A stretch of 64,000 bases of DNA, taken from Chryseobacterium sp. G0186 (lineage in GTDB: Bacteria; Bacteroidota; Bacteroidia; Flavobacteriales; Weeksellaceae). How positions within the stretch are numbered: the stretch's first letter is position 1; the number at the start of each line of letters is the position of its first letter. The position numbers and the translations under genes were made by a program. The notes beneath the pieces were generated by a model. It was given only the letters and a program-made list of their open reading frames with translations. It did not search any database and was not told the origin of the DNA. The DNA lies in the NCBI RefSeq assembly GCF_003815675.1, contig NZ_CP033918.1:4588001-4652000 (forward strand), in the 5' to 3' direction. This document shows, piece after piece, positions 1 to 8,302 of the stretch.

Positions 1-23
1 GAAGTGAGGTTTTCACTTGGTGA
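1..23. promoter_or_regulatory. LytTR-box-like direct repeat (partial, window edge)
   Basis: ACTTGGTGA at 15-23 is preceded by a 12-base spacer (3-14) and by GA at 1-2, which would be the end of a first copy lying outside the window. It has the same arrangement as the complete pairs at 828-857 and 1000-1029. It lies downstream of the SIMPL gene, so it may serve a gene to the left of the window. Confidence 0.4.
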
Positions 24-42
24 GCTTGATGATGGATAAAAT

Positions 43-72
43 AAAAAAACAGCCCCATGAGGAGCTGTCTTC
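43..72 (-). terminator. Rho-independent terminator of the SIMPL gene
   Basis: Read on the minus strand, an ACAGC/GCTGT-based stem with a short loop is followed by a run of seven T. It sits just after the stop codon of the minus-strand SIMPL gene. Confidence 0.7.
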
Positions 73-86
73 TTAAATCTGTTATG

Positions 87-761
87 TTAAAGGATTTCGT
101 ATCTTGTTTTGATACTGTATTTCAATTTGATATTTTCAATATTGTCAAATGAAATATCTGTAGAAGCATCGGCCATTTCCATTTGTACATTGCTCATTCT
201 GCCTTTATAGGCAACAGGCATTACCATATCACTAGTGTAGTCTTCTATTTCTACAATTTCAATAGCATTTCCTGTCTTTTTACCCATGCTTTCCAACAGG
301 TAATCTGCTTTTTCTTTAGCTGCTTTTAAGGCATTGATTTTTACTGCTTTTCTGAAGTCTGCAATTTTGGTATTCTTTACTTCTGAAATGTTCAGGTTGC
401 TTACCCATTTTTGGTTCAGATCTTCAAAAATTTTGCTGAGGTTTGACTTTGCATTCGCTTTAAACTGATAGCTTTTAGTGAACTTTGCTGTTTTAGAGTA
501 AATGTTCTGATACATCGATTTAAATTTGATATCCTCATTTTTCACTCCGGCATTCTTTAAAGTCTCAAAAAGCTTCTTTTCATTGTCTGCAAGATCATTC
601 TTGTTATCTGCCTTGATTCCGATGTTGAAGATGATTTCATCCGGTTCTATTTCCATTTCAGCAACACCTGTTACTTCAATAGCGTTTTTCTTTATTTCCT
701 GAGCGTTTACAAAACTTCCCAGTGCTACCATTCCGATTAATAGAAAATGTTTCAATTTCAT
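87..761 (-). CDS. SIMPL-domain (DUF541) exported protein
   Basis: A 224-residue protein with a clear signal peptide (cleavage near residue 20, after VNA) followed by a SIMPL/DUF541 fold. The start of the mature part (AIEVTGVAEMEIEPDEIIF) is the typical first strand of the family, and the KAVKINALKAAKEKADYLLE helix in the middle is also characteristic. SIMPL proteins are periplasmic or membrane-associated and their biochemical role is poorly defined, so no reaction is assigned. The gene is monocistronic, with a terminator right after it. It is divergent from the sensor kinase gene and shares with it an intergenic region carrying two spaced direct repeats, so it may be under the same LytTR regulator; that is inference. 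Confidence 0.88.
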   Translation of the reverse strand: MKLKHFLLIGMVALGSFVNAQEIKKNAIEVTGVAEMEIEPDEIIFNIGIKADNKNDLADNEKKLFETLKNAGVKNEDIKFKSMYQNIYSKTAKFTKSYQFKANAKSNLSKIFEDLNQKWVSNLNISEVKNTKIADFRKAVKINALKAAKEKADYLLESMGKKTGNAIEIVEIEDYTSDMVMPVAYKGRMSNVQMEMADASTDISFDNIENIKLKYSIKTRYEIL

Positions 762-827
762 AATTTCCTGTTTTTAAGTTTAAATTCTGATGTAAAATTA
801 GTCAGATCAGAAGCTGGAAATCGGTAG

Positions 828-857
828 ACTTGGTGAAATGAAGCTTTCACTTGGTGA
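828..857. promoter_or_regulatory. LytTR-box-like direct repeat pair, distal
   Basis: Two identical nonamers ACTTGGTGA at 828-836 and 849-857 are separated by exactly 12 bases. Two 9-bp direct repeats with a 12-13 bp spacer is the known architecture of LytTR-family DNA sites. The pair lies in the divergent region between the SIMPL gene and the LytS-type kinase. The nonamer itself differs from the published consensus, so the assignment rests on spacing and context. Confidence 0.55.
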
Positions 858-999
858 GAGATTATAAAAAGAGGTATTGTATTTAAAAATGTAACCTATA
901 AGGCTATTAATTGAGCTTTGTCATATATAAAGATGTTGTCTTTACTATAAACAAGGTGTGTTTGGCTAAGTGAATGATTGGTAATGTTTTAATGCAGAG

Positions 1000-1029
1000 A
1001 CTTGGTGAAATAAGGTTTTGACTTGGTAA
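1000..1029. promoter_or_regulatory. LytTR-box-like direct repeat pair, proximal to the kinase gene
   Basis: ACTTGGTGA (1000-1008) and ACTTGGTAA (1021-1029) are separated by 12 bases, the same design as the pair at 828-857. It lies about 58 bp upstream of the kinase start and about 30 bp upstream of a promoter-like TTACTTTG (1059-1066). This position suits an activator site for the kinase transcript. Confidence 0.55.
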
Positions 1030-1086
1030 GGAATATAATATGATACATAAAGTTTTAGTTACTTTGCAGTAAAGAATCTGAAGACT

Positions 1087-2880
1087 GTGAAATTAGTTTT
1101 TAAAATAATATTTATTTCAATGCTTGCCGTGGGGAATTTCCTCTCTGCACAGGATTCTACAAAGGTTTCCAAGGTATTGAAGTCTGCCGCAAAATTGAAA
1201 AAAGCAGTAGACAAAAATGATGATAAGGCTATTGCTGATACCTATGTGGGAATGGCCAATGATTACTATAATCAGGGGAACTATGCCAAAAGCGAAGAAT
1301 ATCTTACCAAAGCTAAAACTCTTTTTCAAAAGCTTAATGATAAGAAAAACCTGGAATCTGTGACCAGAAAACTGGCCCAGTCACAGGAAAAGCAGAATAA
1401 AATAACTCCTGCTCTCAGCAACTACAGCATGGCGGCTCAGATGAGTTACAGTGAAAAAAGCAAAGCTGTAAATGCCAATGATGTGGCAAGGCTTTCTTCT
1501 CCTACACCGGAATTGAGAGCAGAAGCTATTCAGAATAATATTAACATCAGTAAGAAAGAGAATGAGCAGGCTAGTGTATCAGACGGCTATGTTCAATTGG
1601 CAGAGGTCAATTTACAGCAGAAAGACATTTACAAGGCAGAAGAAAACCTGAATAATGCTTATAAAATTTCCAAAAAAGAAGCTCCACAGCAGGCGTTGGC
1701 AATTAATCAGAAGCTTGCTGATCTTTATGTTGAAAATAAAAACTTTGATAAGGCCATTGAAGCCAAAAAGAAAGTTCTGAAAGAAGATTTTGTAAAAGAA
1801 AACTCGCAGGAAAAAGTCAATCAGATACAGGAACTGGCTGATATTTATATTAAAAAGAATGATCCAAAAGAAGCCGTAGATTTATTGAAAAATGCCTACG
1901 GAATTGCCCTGGATAAAGGACACACCCTGGAAGCTCAAAAAAGTGTAAAAAAACTGGACAGCCTTTATGCTATTGCAGGTAATACTGATGCATCGGTTCA
2001 GTTGTACAGAGATTTTCTGGGGAAACTTCCCAATCTGGTTTCCAAGGACAGAAGTTTGGTGGATAACAAAATTCTGGAAGACACGGAGCAAAGAATTTCA
2101 CAGTTGGAAAAGGAGAAAGAACTGAAAGATGAATTAATCCGTAAGAAAAATGTCTTCAATTATGGCTTGATAGGCGCTCTAATTCTATTGACAGGATTGA
2201 TTATCTTCATTTTCAGGACCCTCAAAAAAGTGCAGATCAAAAATAAAAAAATCGCTCTTCAGTCTCTTCGCCGGGAAATGAATCCGCATTTTATCTTTAA
2301 TAGTTTGAATAGTGTAAATCATTTTATTGCTACCAATAATGAACTGGAAGCCAATCAATATCTGACCAAGTTTTCCAAGTTAATGCGAGGTGTGATGGAA
2401 AACTCTACGGAAGACTTCATCCCTTTTCAACAGGAACTCGATCTTTTGCAGAATTATCTTGCCCTGGAAAAAACACGTTTTGCAGACAAGTTCGATTATG
2501 AAATTGATGTAGATGAAAGCCTGAATATGCAAAATCTGAAAGTTCCCGGAATGCTTGTACAGCCATTTCTTGAAAATGCAATCTGGCACGGACTCCGATA
2601 CAGAACTGAAAAAGGATTTTTGAAATTGAGCTTTGAAAAAAGGGAACAATATCTGAAAGTCACCATTGAAGACAATGGAATTGGAATTGAAGAAAGTAAA
2701 AAGCAGAAAACCCAACATCAGAAAACAAGAGAGGGTAGAGGGATGAAGAATACACTGGAAAGAATCCAGCTCCTGAATGATCTGTATAAAAAAGATATTA
2801 CCTGCTCTGTAAAGGATAAAGAAAATAATAGCGGAGTTTTGGTAACCATTCAAATTAATCTGACAACAACTCATAAATGA
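1087..2880 (+). CDS. TPR-containing LytS-type sensor histidine kinase
   Basis: A 597-residue protein with a GTG start. It has a signal peptide (residues 1-21), a long alpha-helical TPR region (about 45-330) that would be periplasmic, a coiled coil, one membrane helix (about 357-378), and then a cytoplasmic His_kinase domain (PF06580 type). The H-box RREMNPHFIFNSLNSVNHFI contains the probable phosphoacceptor His401, and the ATP-binding part has an N-box (LENAIWHGLRY) and a G-box (DNGIGIE). This layout is common for two-component sensors in Bacteroidota. Its partner should be the LytTR regulator at 4945. The stop codon overlaps the start of the next gene (ATGA), so they are co-translated. Spaced direct repeats upstream suggest control by its own partner. 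Confidence 0.92.
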   Translation: MKLVFKIIFISMLAVGNFLSAQDSTKVSKVLKSAAKLKKAVDKNDDKAIADTYVGMANDYYNQGNYAKSEEYLTKAKTLFQKLNDKKNLESVTRKLAQSQEKQNKITPALSNYSMAAQMSYSEKSKAVNANDVARLSSPTPELRAEAIQNNINISKKENEQASVSDGYVQLAEVNLQQKDIYKAEENLNNAYKISKKEAPQQALAINQKLADLYVENKNFDKAIEAKKKVLKEDFVKENSQEKVNQIQELADIYIKKNDPKEAVDLLKNAYGIALDKGHTLEAQKSVKKLDSLYAIAGNTDASVQLYRDFLGKLPNLVSKDRSLVDNKILEDTEQRISQLEKEKELKDELIRKKNVFNYGLIGALILLTGLIIFIFRTLKKVQIKNKKIALQSLRREMNPHFIFNSLNSVNHFIATNNELEANQYLTKFSKLMRGVMENSTEDFIPFQQELDLLQNYLALEKTRFADKFDYEIDVDESLNMQNLKVPGMLVQPFLENAIWHGLRYRTEKGFLKLSFEKREQYLKVTIEDNGIGIEESKKQKTQHQKTREGRGMKNTLERIQLLNDLYKKDITCSVKDKENNSGVLVTIQINLTTTHK

Positions 2881-3602
2881 AAAAGAATATATTCCTGATG
2901 ACGCTTATTGTTTGCTTATTTTCAGGACTTTTATCAGGTCAGGATTTTGATAGCATCCGATTGACACGTGTTCTTAAAAATTTAAAGCTGGATAAGACCA
3001 AAATAAGGGAAGAGCTCTGTACCGAAAAGAAGATGCCCTATGCAGAAGACTCCTATATTGCAGTCATTCCCGTTGTTGTAGAGCACGAAAATGATGATTA
3101 TGTTTTTACCGTCCAAAATTATATTGTAATTACAGACGGTAACGGAACAATAAAGAATAAGTATCTGGATCCTAAAAATATAAATTCTGATGCCATAAGT
3201 CTAAGAAGTTTTACTATTGATACAGGATTATATACTATTGGAAGCAATATTCGCGCGTTTGGAGTAAAGGCAGATTTTGTAGGAAGCAGCAGACCTAATC
3301 CATACGAGTTAACAACCATTTCAATGTATTATCCGGAAAATAAAACCTTTAAAAAAATTCTTGATCAGTTTACGGTCAATCTTTTCCATGGAGAATGGGA
3401 TACCCGTTGCAATGGTGAATTTGAAGATGATCGTTCCTATATCATAGTAGAACAGCCGAAAAGCACCCATTTTGCAGATCTTAAAATAAAAACGATTTCC
3501 GTTACTACAGTAAACAAAGATGTAAAAGGAGAATGTGAAAGCAAAGAAACCTCAAAGACCACTTATCAAACGCTGAAGTTCCGAAACGGGCTTTATCGGT
3601 GA
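2877..3602 (+). CDS. Exported protein of unknown function, coupled to the sensor kinase
   Basis: A 241-residue protein with a signal peptide ending near LLSGQ. The mature part is mixed alpha/beta with no motif I recognise. Two cysteines (in TRCNGEF and GECESKE) could form a disulfide in the periplasm. The ATG overlaps the kinase stop codon by 4 bases, so translation is coupled. The operon position suggests it could modulate signal input to the periplasmic TPR domain of the kinase, but this is inference from position only. Confidence 0.75.
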   Translation: MKKNIFLMTLIVCLFSGLLSGQDFDSIRLTRVLKNLKLDKTKIREELCTEKKMPYAEDSYIAVIPVVVEHENDDYVFTVQNYIVITDGNGTIKNKYLDPKNINSDAISLRSFTIDTGLYTIGSNIRAFGVKADFVGSSRPNPYELTTISMYYPENKTFKKILDQFTVNLFHGEWDTRCNGEFEDDRSYIIVEQPKSTHFADLKIKTISVTTVNKDVKGECESKETSKTTYQTLKFRNGLYR

Positions 3603-3724
3603 TTTTCCAAAATCGTAGTGTAAATTGTATTTTGTTGTGAAAATTTTATTTTTTCAGCCTGTAATCATTTTTTAATGTAACAAAATTCGCTTACTCTCGT
3701 CTTATTAGTTTAGAAACTAACCAG

Positions 3725-4435
3725 ATGAGTATCCATAATAAAACAGCCAGATTAGCAGGATTTATTTACTTTGTTGTCATCATAACCGGGTTTTTCAGTT
3801 TAATGTATGTTCCATCACAGCTTATTGTATGGGAAGACCCGGCTCTTACGTTTCAGAATATTTCCTCATCCGTATCTTTATTCAGACTGGGTATTGCCAG
3901 TAGTATGATTTGCTACATCGCGTTTGCCTTACTTCCTTTAGTTTTGTATCAGTTGTTGAAAGATGTTAATGCAAATGCTGCCAGCCTCATGGTAATTTTT
4001 GCTATCATAAGCGTTCCTATTTCATTCATTAATTTACAAAGTAAGTTTTCTGTACTTACCATTATCGAGGGAGCAGATTATTTAAAAGTATTTGATGCCA
4101 AGCAACTACAGGCACAACTGATGCTTCTATTAAGCAGCTATAACAAAGGAATTTTAATTGTTCAGATTTTCTGGGGACTTTGGCTGCTTCCATTGGGGTA
4201 TCTGGTCTATACATCAGGTTTTTTACCAAAAATCTTAGGCATCTTTTTAATGCTGGGATGTTTCGGGTATATCATTAATGTTTTTGGCCGAACTATTATT
4301 CCCCATTTCTCAGACTACACCCTATCAGGTTATATAACATTACCGGCTTCAATCGGTGAAATTGGACTAGGATTGTGGTTGCTTGTGGTTGGTGTCAAAA
4401 ACAAGTCTGTTAATTCCATTCATTTAGAAAAATAA
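3725..4435 (+). CDS. DUF4386-type integral membrane protein
   Basis: A 236-residue protein with about six hydrophobic segments. The opening (NKTARLAGFIYFVVIITGFF) and the later GILIVQIFWGLWLLPLGYLV segment are typical of DUF4386 proteins, a membrane family of unknown function common in Bacteroidota. It is followed after 10 bp by another small membrane protein and then by the LytTR regulator, a recurring gene order in this group. The start is the ATG at 3725; no strong ribosome binding site is visible. Confidence 0.82.
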   Translation: MSIHNKTARLAGFIYFVVIITGFFSLMYVPSQLIVWEDPALTFQNISSSVSLFRLGIASSMICYIAFALLPLVLYQLLKDVNANAASLMVIFAIISVPISFINLQSKFSVLTIIEGADYLKVFDAKQLQAQLMLLLSSYNKGILIVQIFWGLWLLPLGYLVYTSGFLPKILGIFLMLGCFGYIINVFGRTIIPHFSDYTLSGYITLPASIGEIGLGLWLLVVGVKNKSVNSIHLEK

Positions 4436-4445
4436 AAATAATACG

Positions 4446-4862
4446 ATGAATAATTCTACAAAATTTGAAGATATCCCGGTCAATGTAAAGATCATACTTG
4501 CCGGGCTTTGGGCTTCCGTTACCTTATGTTATTTATATGGAGATTATTTTGAATTATATACTCCGGGAAAAGCAAAAGGTCTGGTAGATGGAAGTAATTT
4601 GTTAGACACTCCATTGAAGTTATTGATTGCTTCAATAGTCCTTGCCATTCCCGCTGTGATGGTATTTCTTTCCCTTATTTTAAAACCGACTGTTAATAGA
4701 ATTCTTAATATTGCTATCGGAATATTTTTCACGGTGGTAATGCTGTTTATTGGTATTTCATCCTTTTCAGATTGGTATTTATTTTATTCTTTTCTTGCGG
4801 GAGTAGAGTGTATCCTCACAATATTGATCGTAAAATATGCCTGGAAATGGAAAAAAATATAA
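4446..4862 (+). CDS. Small four-helix membrane protein (DUF6326-like)
   Basis: A 138-residue protein with four predicted membrane helices: about 14-32, 56-78, 86-107 and 111-132. The motif LWASVTLCYLYGDYFELY near the N terminus resembles DUF6326-type proteins, which I recall as four-helix membrane proteins of unknown function. It begins 10 bp after the DUF4386 gene and is probably co-transcribed with it. No catalytic motif is seen. Function unknown. Confidence 0.75.
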   Translation: MNNSTKFEDIPVNVKIILAGLWASVTLCYLYGDYFELYTPGKAKGLVDGSNLLDTPLKLLIASIVLAIPAVMVFLSLILKPTVNRILNIAIGIFFTVVMLFIGISSFSDWYLFYSFLAGVECILTILIVKYAWKWKKI

Positions 4863-4944
4863 CATTCAGGATATTGACGAGATTGCAGGGGTGATTAAAT
4901 ATTGCTAATTTGCAGAGATTACCCGCTATCTAACACTTAGACCA

Positions 4945-5679
4945 ATGAAAATTACAGCCGTAATCGTAGACGATGAAATTATAGCAAGAGAAGTCCTTAG
5001 AAGTTACCTTACCAAGTACTGCCCTCAGGTGGAAATCCTTGGTGAAGCGGAAAATATCAAGGATGCAGTTCCTTTGATTGCTGAAAATAAGCCCCAATTG
5101 GTCTTTCTGGATGTAGAAATGCCTTTCGGGAATGCCTTTGATGTATTGGAAGCTACCAAGGAGTTTTCCTATGAAACCATTTTCATTACTGCATTTTCAC
5201 AATATTCTTTACAGGCTTTAAATAAATCCGCAAGTTATTATATCTTAAAACCCATTGATATTCAGGAGTTAATTCTTGCTGTAAATAAAGTAGCTGAAAG
5301 TCTTGAGAAAAAAGAAGAACTCAACCGGAATAAAATTCTGCTTGAAAATTTAAAGCTAAAACCTGAAAAACAGCAGCTTATTCTTCCTACTTTACAGGGT
5401 TTTGATGTAGTAAAAACAGAAGATATTCTAAGGCTTCAGGCAGATGGAAACTTTACCCAGGTTTATCTTACCGATGGCTCCAAAAAAATGGTGTGCCGGT
5501 TTTTAAAGCACTTTGATGACCTGCTGGAAACTCCTTTTGTTAGGGTACATCGCTCCCATATCATCAATACAGTATTTGTGAAATCGTACCATAAAAGCGG
5601 AACCGTAATGCTTTCTGATGATACCGAAATTGAGGTTTCAGGAAGCTTTAAAGACAATTTCCTGAAAGTTTTTTCATAG
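4945..5679 (+). CDS. LytTR-family response regulator
   Basis: A 244-residue protein with an N-terminal receiver domain (about 1-120; acidic pocket at VDDE, phosphoacceptor Asp56 in LVFLDVEMP, Lys in the YYILKP motif) and a C-terminal LytTR DNA-binding domain (about 145-244, with ADGNFTQVYL and VRVHRSHIIN). It is the expected output partner of the LytS-type kinase three genes upstream. LytTR domains bind pairs of 9-bp direct repeats spaced by about 12 bp, and such pairs are present upstream of the kinase, which points to autoregulation. The gene has its own 82-bp upstream gap and may also have its own promoter. Confidence 0.93.
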   Translation: MKITAVIVDDEIIAREVLRSYLTKYCPQVEILGEAENIKDAVPLIAENKPQLVFLDVEMPFGNAFDVLEATKEFSYETIFITAFSQYSLQALNKSASYYILKPIDIQELILAVNKVAESLEKKEELNRNKILLENLKLKPEKQQLILPTLQGFDVVKTEDILRLQADGNFTQVYLTDGSKKMVCRFLKHFDDLLETPFVRVHRSHIINTVFVKSYHKSGTVMLSDDTEIEVSGSFKDNFLKVFS

Positions 5680-5710
5680 AATTTATCGTTCCTTAACAGC
5701 CCAAAGGCAC

Positions 5711-5718
5711 TATTTTTG
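5711..5718 (+). promoter_or_regulatory. Bacteroidota-type -7 box (lipocalin gene)
   Basis: TATTTTTG matches the TAnnTTTG consensus and lies 34 bp upstream of the lipocalin ATG. No clear -33 TTG was found. Confidence 0.45.
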
Positions 5719-5752
5719 AAGTTTTCATAAGAATCACCAAAATATTTCCGCT

Positions 5753-6292
5753 ATGAAAACCTTTCATAAAATTATACTTCCCGTTTCATTAGGAGCACTG
5801 GTATTTCTTGCTTTTAATTCTTATTCCGTAGGAATTCCAAAAGGAGCCGTTGCTGTAAAGAATTTTGATGTTAAAAAATATCTGGGAAGATGGTACGAAA
5901 TCGCCCGTTTTGATTATAGATTCGAGAAAAATATGGATAATGTCACAGCGGAGTACTCTGAAAATCCAAACGGAACCGTGCAGGTCAGAAATAAAGGTTA
6001 TGATTATGTGAAAAAACTATGGAATGAATCCATTGGGGAAGCCAAATTTGTAAAAAATACTACTGAGGCACGGTTTAAAGTTTCTTTTTTCAAACCTATC
6101 TGGGCAGGATATAATGTCATAGATATTGATGAAGACTATCAATATGCCTTAGTAGCAGGAAGCAGCCTGAAATACTTGTGGATTTTATCCAGAACCACTA
6201 CTATTCCTGAAAGTATCAGACAACGCTTTATAGAAAAAGCCGGAAAAATAGGGTATAAGACAGAGGAATTGATTTGGGTGAAGCATAATTAA
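5753..6292 (+). CDS. Bacterial lipocalin (Blc-like)
   Basis: A 179-residue protein with an N-terminal hydrophobic export segment without a lipobox cysteine, so probably a secreted or anchored form rather than a lipoprotein. The lipocalin GxW signature is clear (YLGRWYEIARFDYRFE, about residues 42-57). The later strands (NGTVQVRNKGYD, AEARFKVSFF-like, YQYALVAGSS, YLWILSRT) follow the Blc/apolipoprotein D pattern. Family members bind lipids in the envelope. It is a single gene ending in a bidirectional terminator. Known Blc proteins are stress- or stationary-phase-induced; here no regulation can be read. Confidence 0.9.
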   Translation: MKTFHKIILPVSLGALVFLAFNSYSVGIPKGAVAVKNFDVKKYLGRWYEIARFDYRFEKNMDNVTAEYSENPNGTVQVRNKGYDYVKKLWNESIGEAKFVKNTTEARFKVSFFKPIWAGYNVIDIDEDYQYALVAGSSLKYLWILSRTTTIPESIRQRFIEKAGKIGYKTEELIWVKHN

Positions 6293-6296
6293 AAAA

Positions 6297-6345
6297 AATA
6301 AAGACAGGTAAAGAATCGCTAAACGAACTTACCTGTCTTTGATTT
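6297..6345. terminator. Bidirectional terminator between convergent genes
   Basis: An inverted repeat of about 11 bp (AGACAGGTAAG / CTTACCTGTCT) is flanked by A-rich and T-rich sequence, serving the lipocalin (+) and the 157-aa gene (-). Confidence 0.75.
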
Positions 6346-6383
6346 TATCTATTGTGCTGTAGGCTTTTCTACCTTTTCACTTC

Positions 6384-6857
6384 TTAATTTTGAATATACT
6401 CTTTCCATTCCTCAAAACGATGAGCAATAACCAGTTTCATCAGATCATAGTTTTCATAGGTATCTTCAATGTGATAGAATGTTTCGTATTGATAGTCATT
6501 TTCCTCAGCCTTACCATCAAAGATATTCACATAATCATCAGCAAATGAACTGTATCTATTTCCAAAATTGGTATCATCTGCGTAATAATCTTTTGCAAAA
6601 CTGTTTCCCAGATCGTTGAGGTCATCTTCAGAGAATTTTCCATCGCAGAAATCCATGATCAATTCTGCACCCGTGATTTCTCTTCTTTTTAATTTTTCAA
6701 TTTCCTCTTTAGCATCTTCCTTTAATTCATCAGAAATCAAGCCATTATTAATGCACCAGTTAAGAAACATTCCTGTATGCGTTGCACCGTTTTTTTTAGG
6801 AAGTCCCTCCGGAAAATCACCACCATAATGCCATGAAGCATCATCATATTTAGACAT
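6384..6857 (-). CDS. Acidic protein of unknown function (DUF7832-like)
   Basis: A 157-residue, strongly acidic cytoplasmic protein with no signal peptide. It starts with YDDASWHYGGDFPEGLP and continues with GATHTGMFLNWCINNGLIS. This opening resembles a family I recall as DUF7832, found in immunity-like or stress contexts, but I am not sure of the number. A second conserved-looking block is FADDYVNIFDG. The gene is alone, convergent with the lipocalin and divergent from cinA with about 100 bp between. Function unknown. Confidence 0.7.
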   Translation of the reverse strand: MSKYDDASWHYGGDFPEGLPKKNGATHTGMFLNWCINNGLISDELKEDAKEEIEKLKRREITGAELIMDFCDGKFSEDDLNDLGNSFAKDYYADDTNFGNRYSSFADDYVNIFDGKAEENDYQYETFYHIEDTYENYDLMKLVIAHRFEEWKEYIQN

Positions 6858-6961
6858 AACTTTTACTAATTTTCGTCAAAAATAGAAAAAATCAATTTAT
6901 ATTGTGGCAGCCACAGATTTTTCCGTCATTTGCAGGAGAATTTTTTTCAAGAAATTGATAT

Positions 6962-8212
6962 ATGGAAAAAGCCGTTCTGATTACCATTGGTGATGAAATC
7001 CTTTCTGGAAATACAATAGATACCAATTCCAATTTTATTGCCTCCGAACTGAAGAATATCGGGATAAAGGTTGTACAGATCTTTACGATTTCAGATGAAA
7101 TAGAAACCATTAAAAATACGTTAGGTGCAGCCTTTGAACAGGGAGACTTAATCATCACAACAGGAGGATTGGGACCTACCAGAGACGATAAAACGAAAAA
7201 GGCACTTGCTGAGTTTTTCAATGACGAAATTGCGCTGGATGAGGTCACTTTTAACCATCTTAAAGGGTATATGGAAAAACGTGGTCGTATTGATATTCTT
7301 GAAAGAAACAGAGAACAGGCCTTTGTTCCTACAAAATCCGTTGTTTTTCAAAATCATTTCGGTACAGCCCCATGCATGATGATGGAACTGGATGGAAAAT
7401 TATGTTACAGTCTGCCTGGCGTTCCGTATGAAGTAAAACCATTGATCAAAGATCAGATTATTCCTTATTTACAAGAGAAATTTAGCCTTAATTATATTCA
7501 CTCAAGAATTATTTCTGTAGTCGGTATTCCCGAAAGTATTCTCGCGGATACCATTGAAGATTGGGAACTTGTCCTTCCTGAAAATATTTCGCTGTCTTAT
7601 CTTCCGGTGGGAACCCGTGTTAAGCTGAGAATTACAGCATCGGGTGATAATGAAAGTACTCTAAAACAACAGACCGAAGACGAAATCCAAAAACTTCTTC
7701 CTCTCATCAAGGAGAATGTAATTGCCATATCCGAAGATAAAATTGAGAATATTCTGGCTGAAATACTTACCGAAAGAAAATTAACGATTTCTACTGCAGA
7801 AAGCTGTACGGGAGGGGAACTGGCAAAGATGATTACTTCAGTTTCCGGAAGCTCAAAGTATTTTTTTGGTGGCATTGTTCCTTATGCTACGGAAAAAAAG
7901 ATTAAAATTTTAAATGTTTCCAGAGAAACTGTAAATCAATTTACGGTTGTGAGTGAGCAGGTGGCTCAGGAAATGGCAAAAGGATGTCAGGATTTATTTG
8001 ATACCGATATCTCTCTTTCTACAACCGGAGTTGCAGGCCCCGGGAAAGGAGAGGATGGCAAAGATATAGGAACCGTTTTCTATACCATAAGGATCAATGA
8101 TCGGGAGGTCACTTCAAAATTATATATGCCTCATCTGGAAAGGGTGGATTTTATGAATTTTGTTTCTCAAAAGGTCATTCAGGACCTGGTGGGACTCCTT
8201 GTAAGCCAGTAA
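6962..8212 (+). CDS. cinA: CinA-family protein (MoCF domain plus NMN amidohydrolase domain)
   Basis: A 416-residue two-domain protein of normal CinA length. Residues 1-170 form a MoCF/MogA-like domain (GDEILSGNTIDTNS and TTGGLGPTRDD), and about 255-416 form the CinA C-terminal domain (TAESCTGG, GGIVPYATEKK, TTGVAGPGKGEDGKDIG). In characterised members the C-terminal domain deamidates nicotinamide mononucleotide in the pyridine nucleotide cycle, and the N-terminal domain has pyrophosphatase activity in some species. The ATG at 6962 leads directly into the first strand, so the start is secure. Cytoplasmic; transcribed alone. Confidence 0.93.
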   Translation: MEKAVLITIGDEILSGNTIDTNSNFIASELKNIGIKVVQIFTISDEIETIKNTLGAAFEQGDLIITTGGLGPTRDDKTKKALAEFFNDEIALDEVTFNHLKGYMEKRGRIDILERNREQAFVPTKSVVFQNHFGTAPCMMMELDGKLCYSLPGVPYEVKPLIKDQIIPYLQEKFSLNYIHSRIISVVGIPESILADTIEDWELVLPENISLSYLPVGTRVKLRITASGDNESTLKQQTEDEIQKLLPLIKENVIAISEDKIENILAEILTERKLTISTAESCTGGELAKMITSVSGSSKYFFGGIVPYATEKKIKILNVSRETVNQFTVVSEQVAQEMAKGCQDLFDTDISLSTTGVAGPGKGEDGKDIGTVFYTIRINDREVTSKLYMPHLERVDFMNFVSQKVIQDLVGLLVSQ

Positions 8213-8302
8213 ACTAAGGTTTTCGTTTTTTAATTTTTTTTTAATTAATTTTAATATGCTTTTTCACACTTTTTGAAATTCATTCCATAAAATTTCATTA
8301 AC

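Noticed and set aside
2380..2874. Long open frame (164 codons) on the minus strand
   Set aside because: It lies fully inside the sensor kinase gene, has low-quality composition, and the kinase frame explains the sequence.
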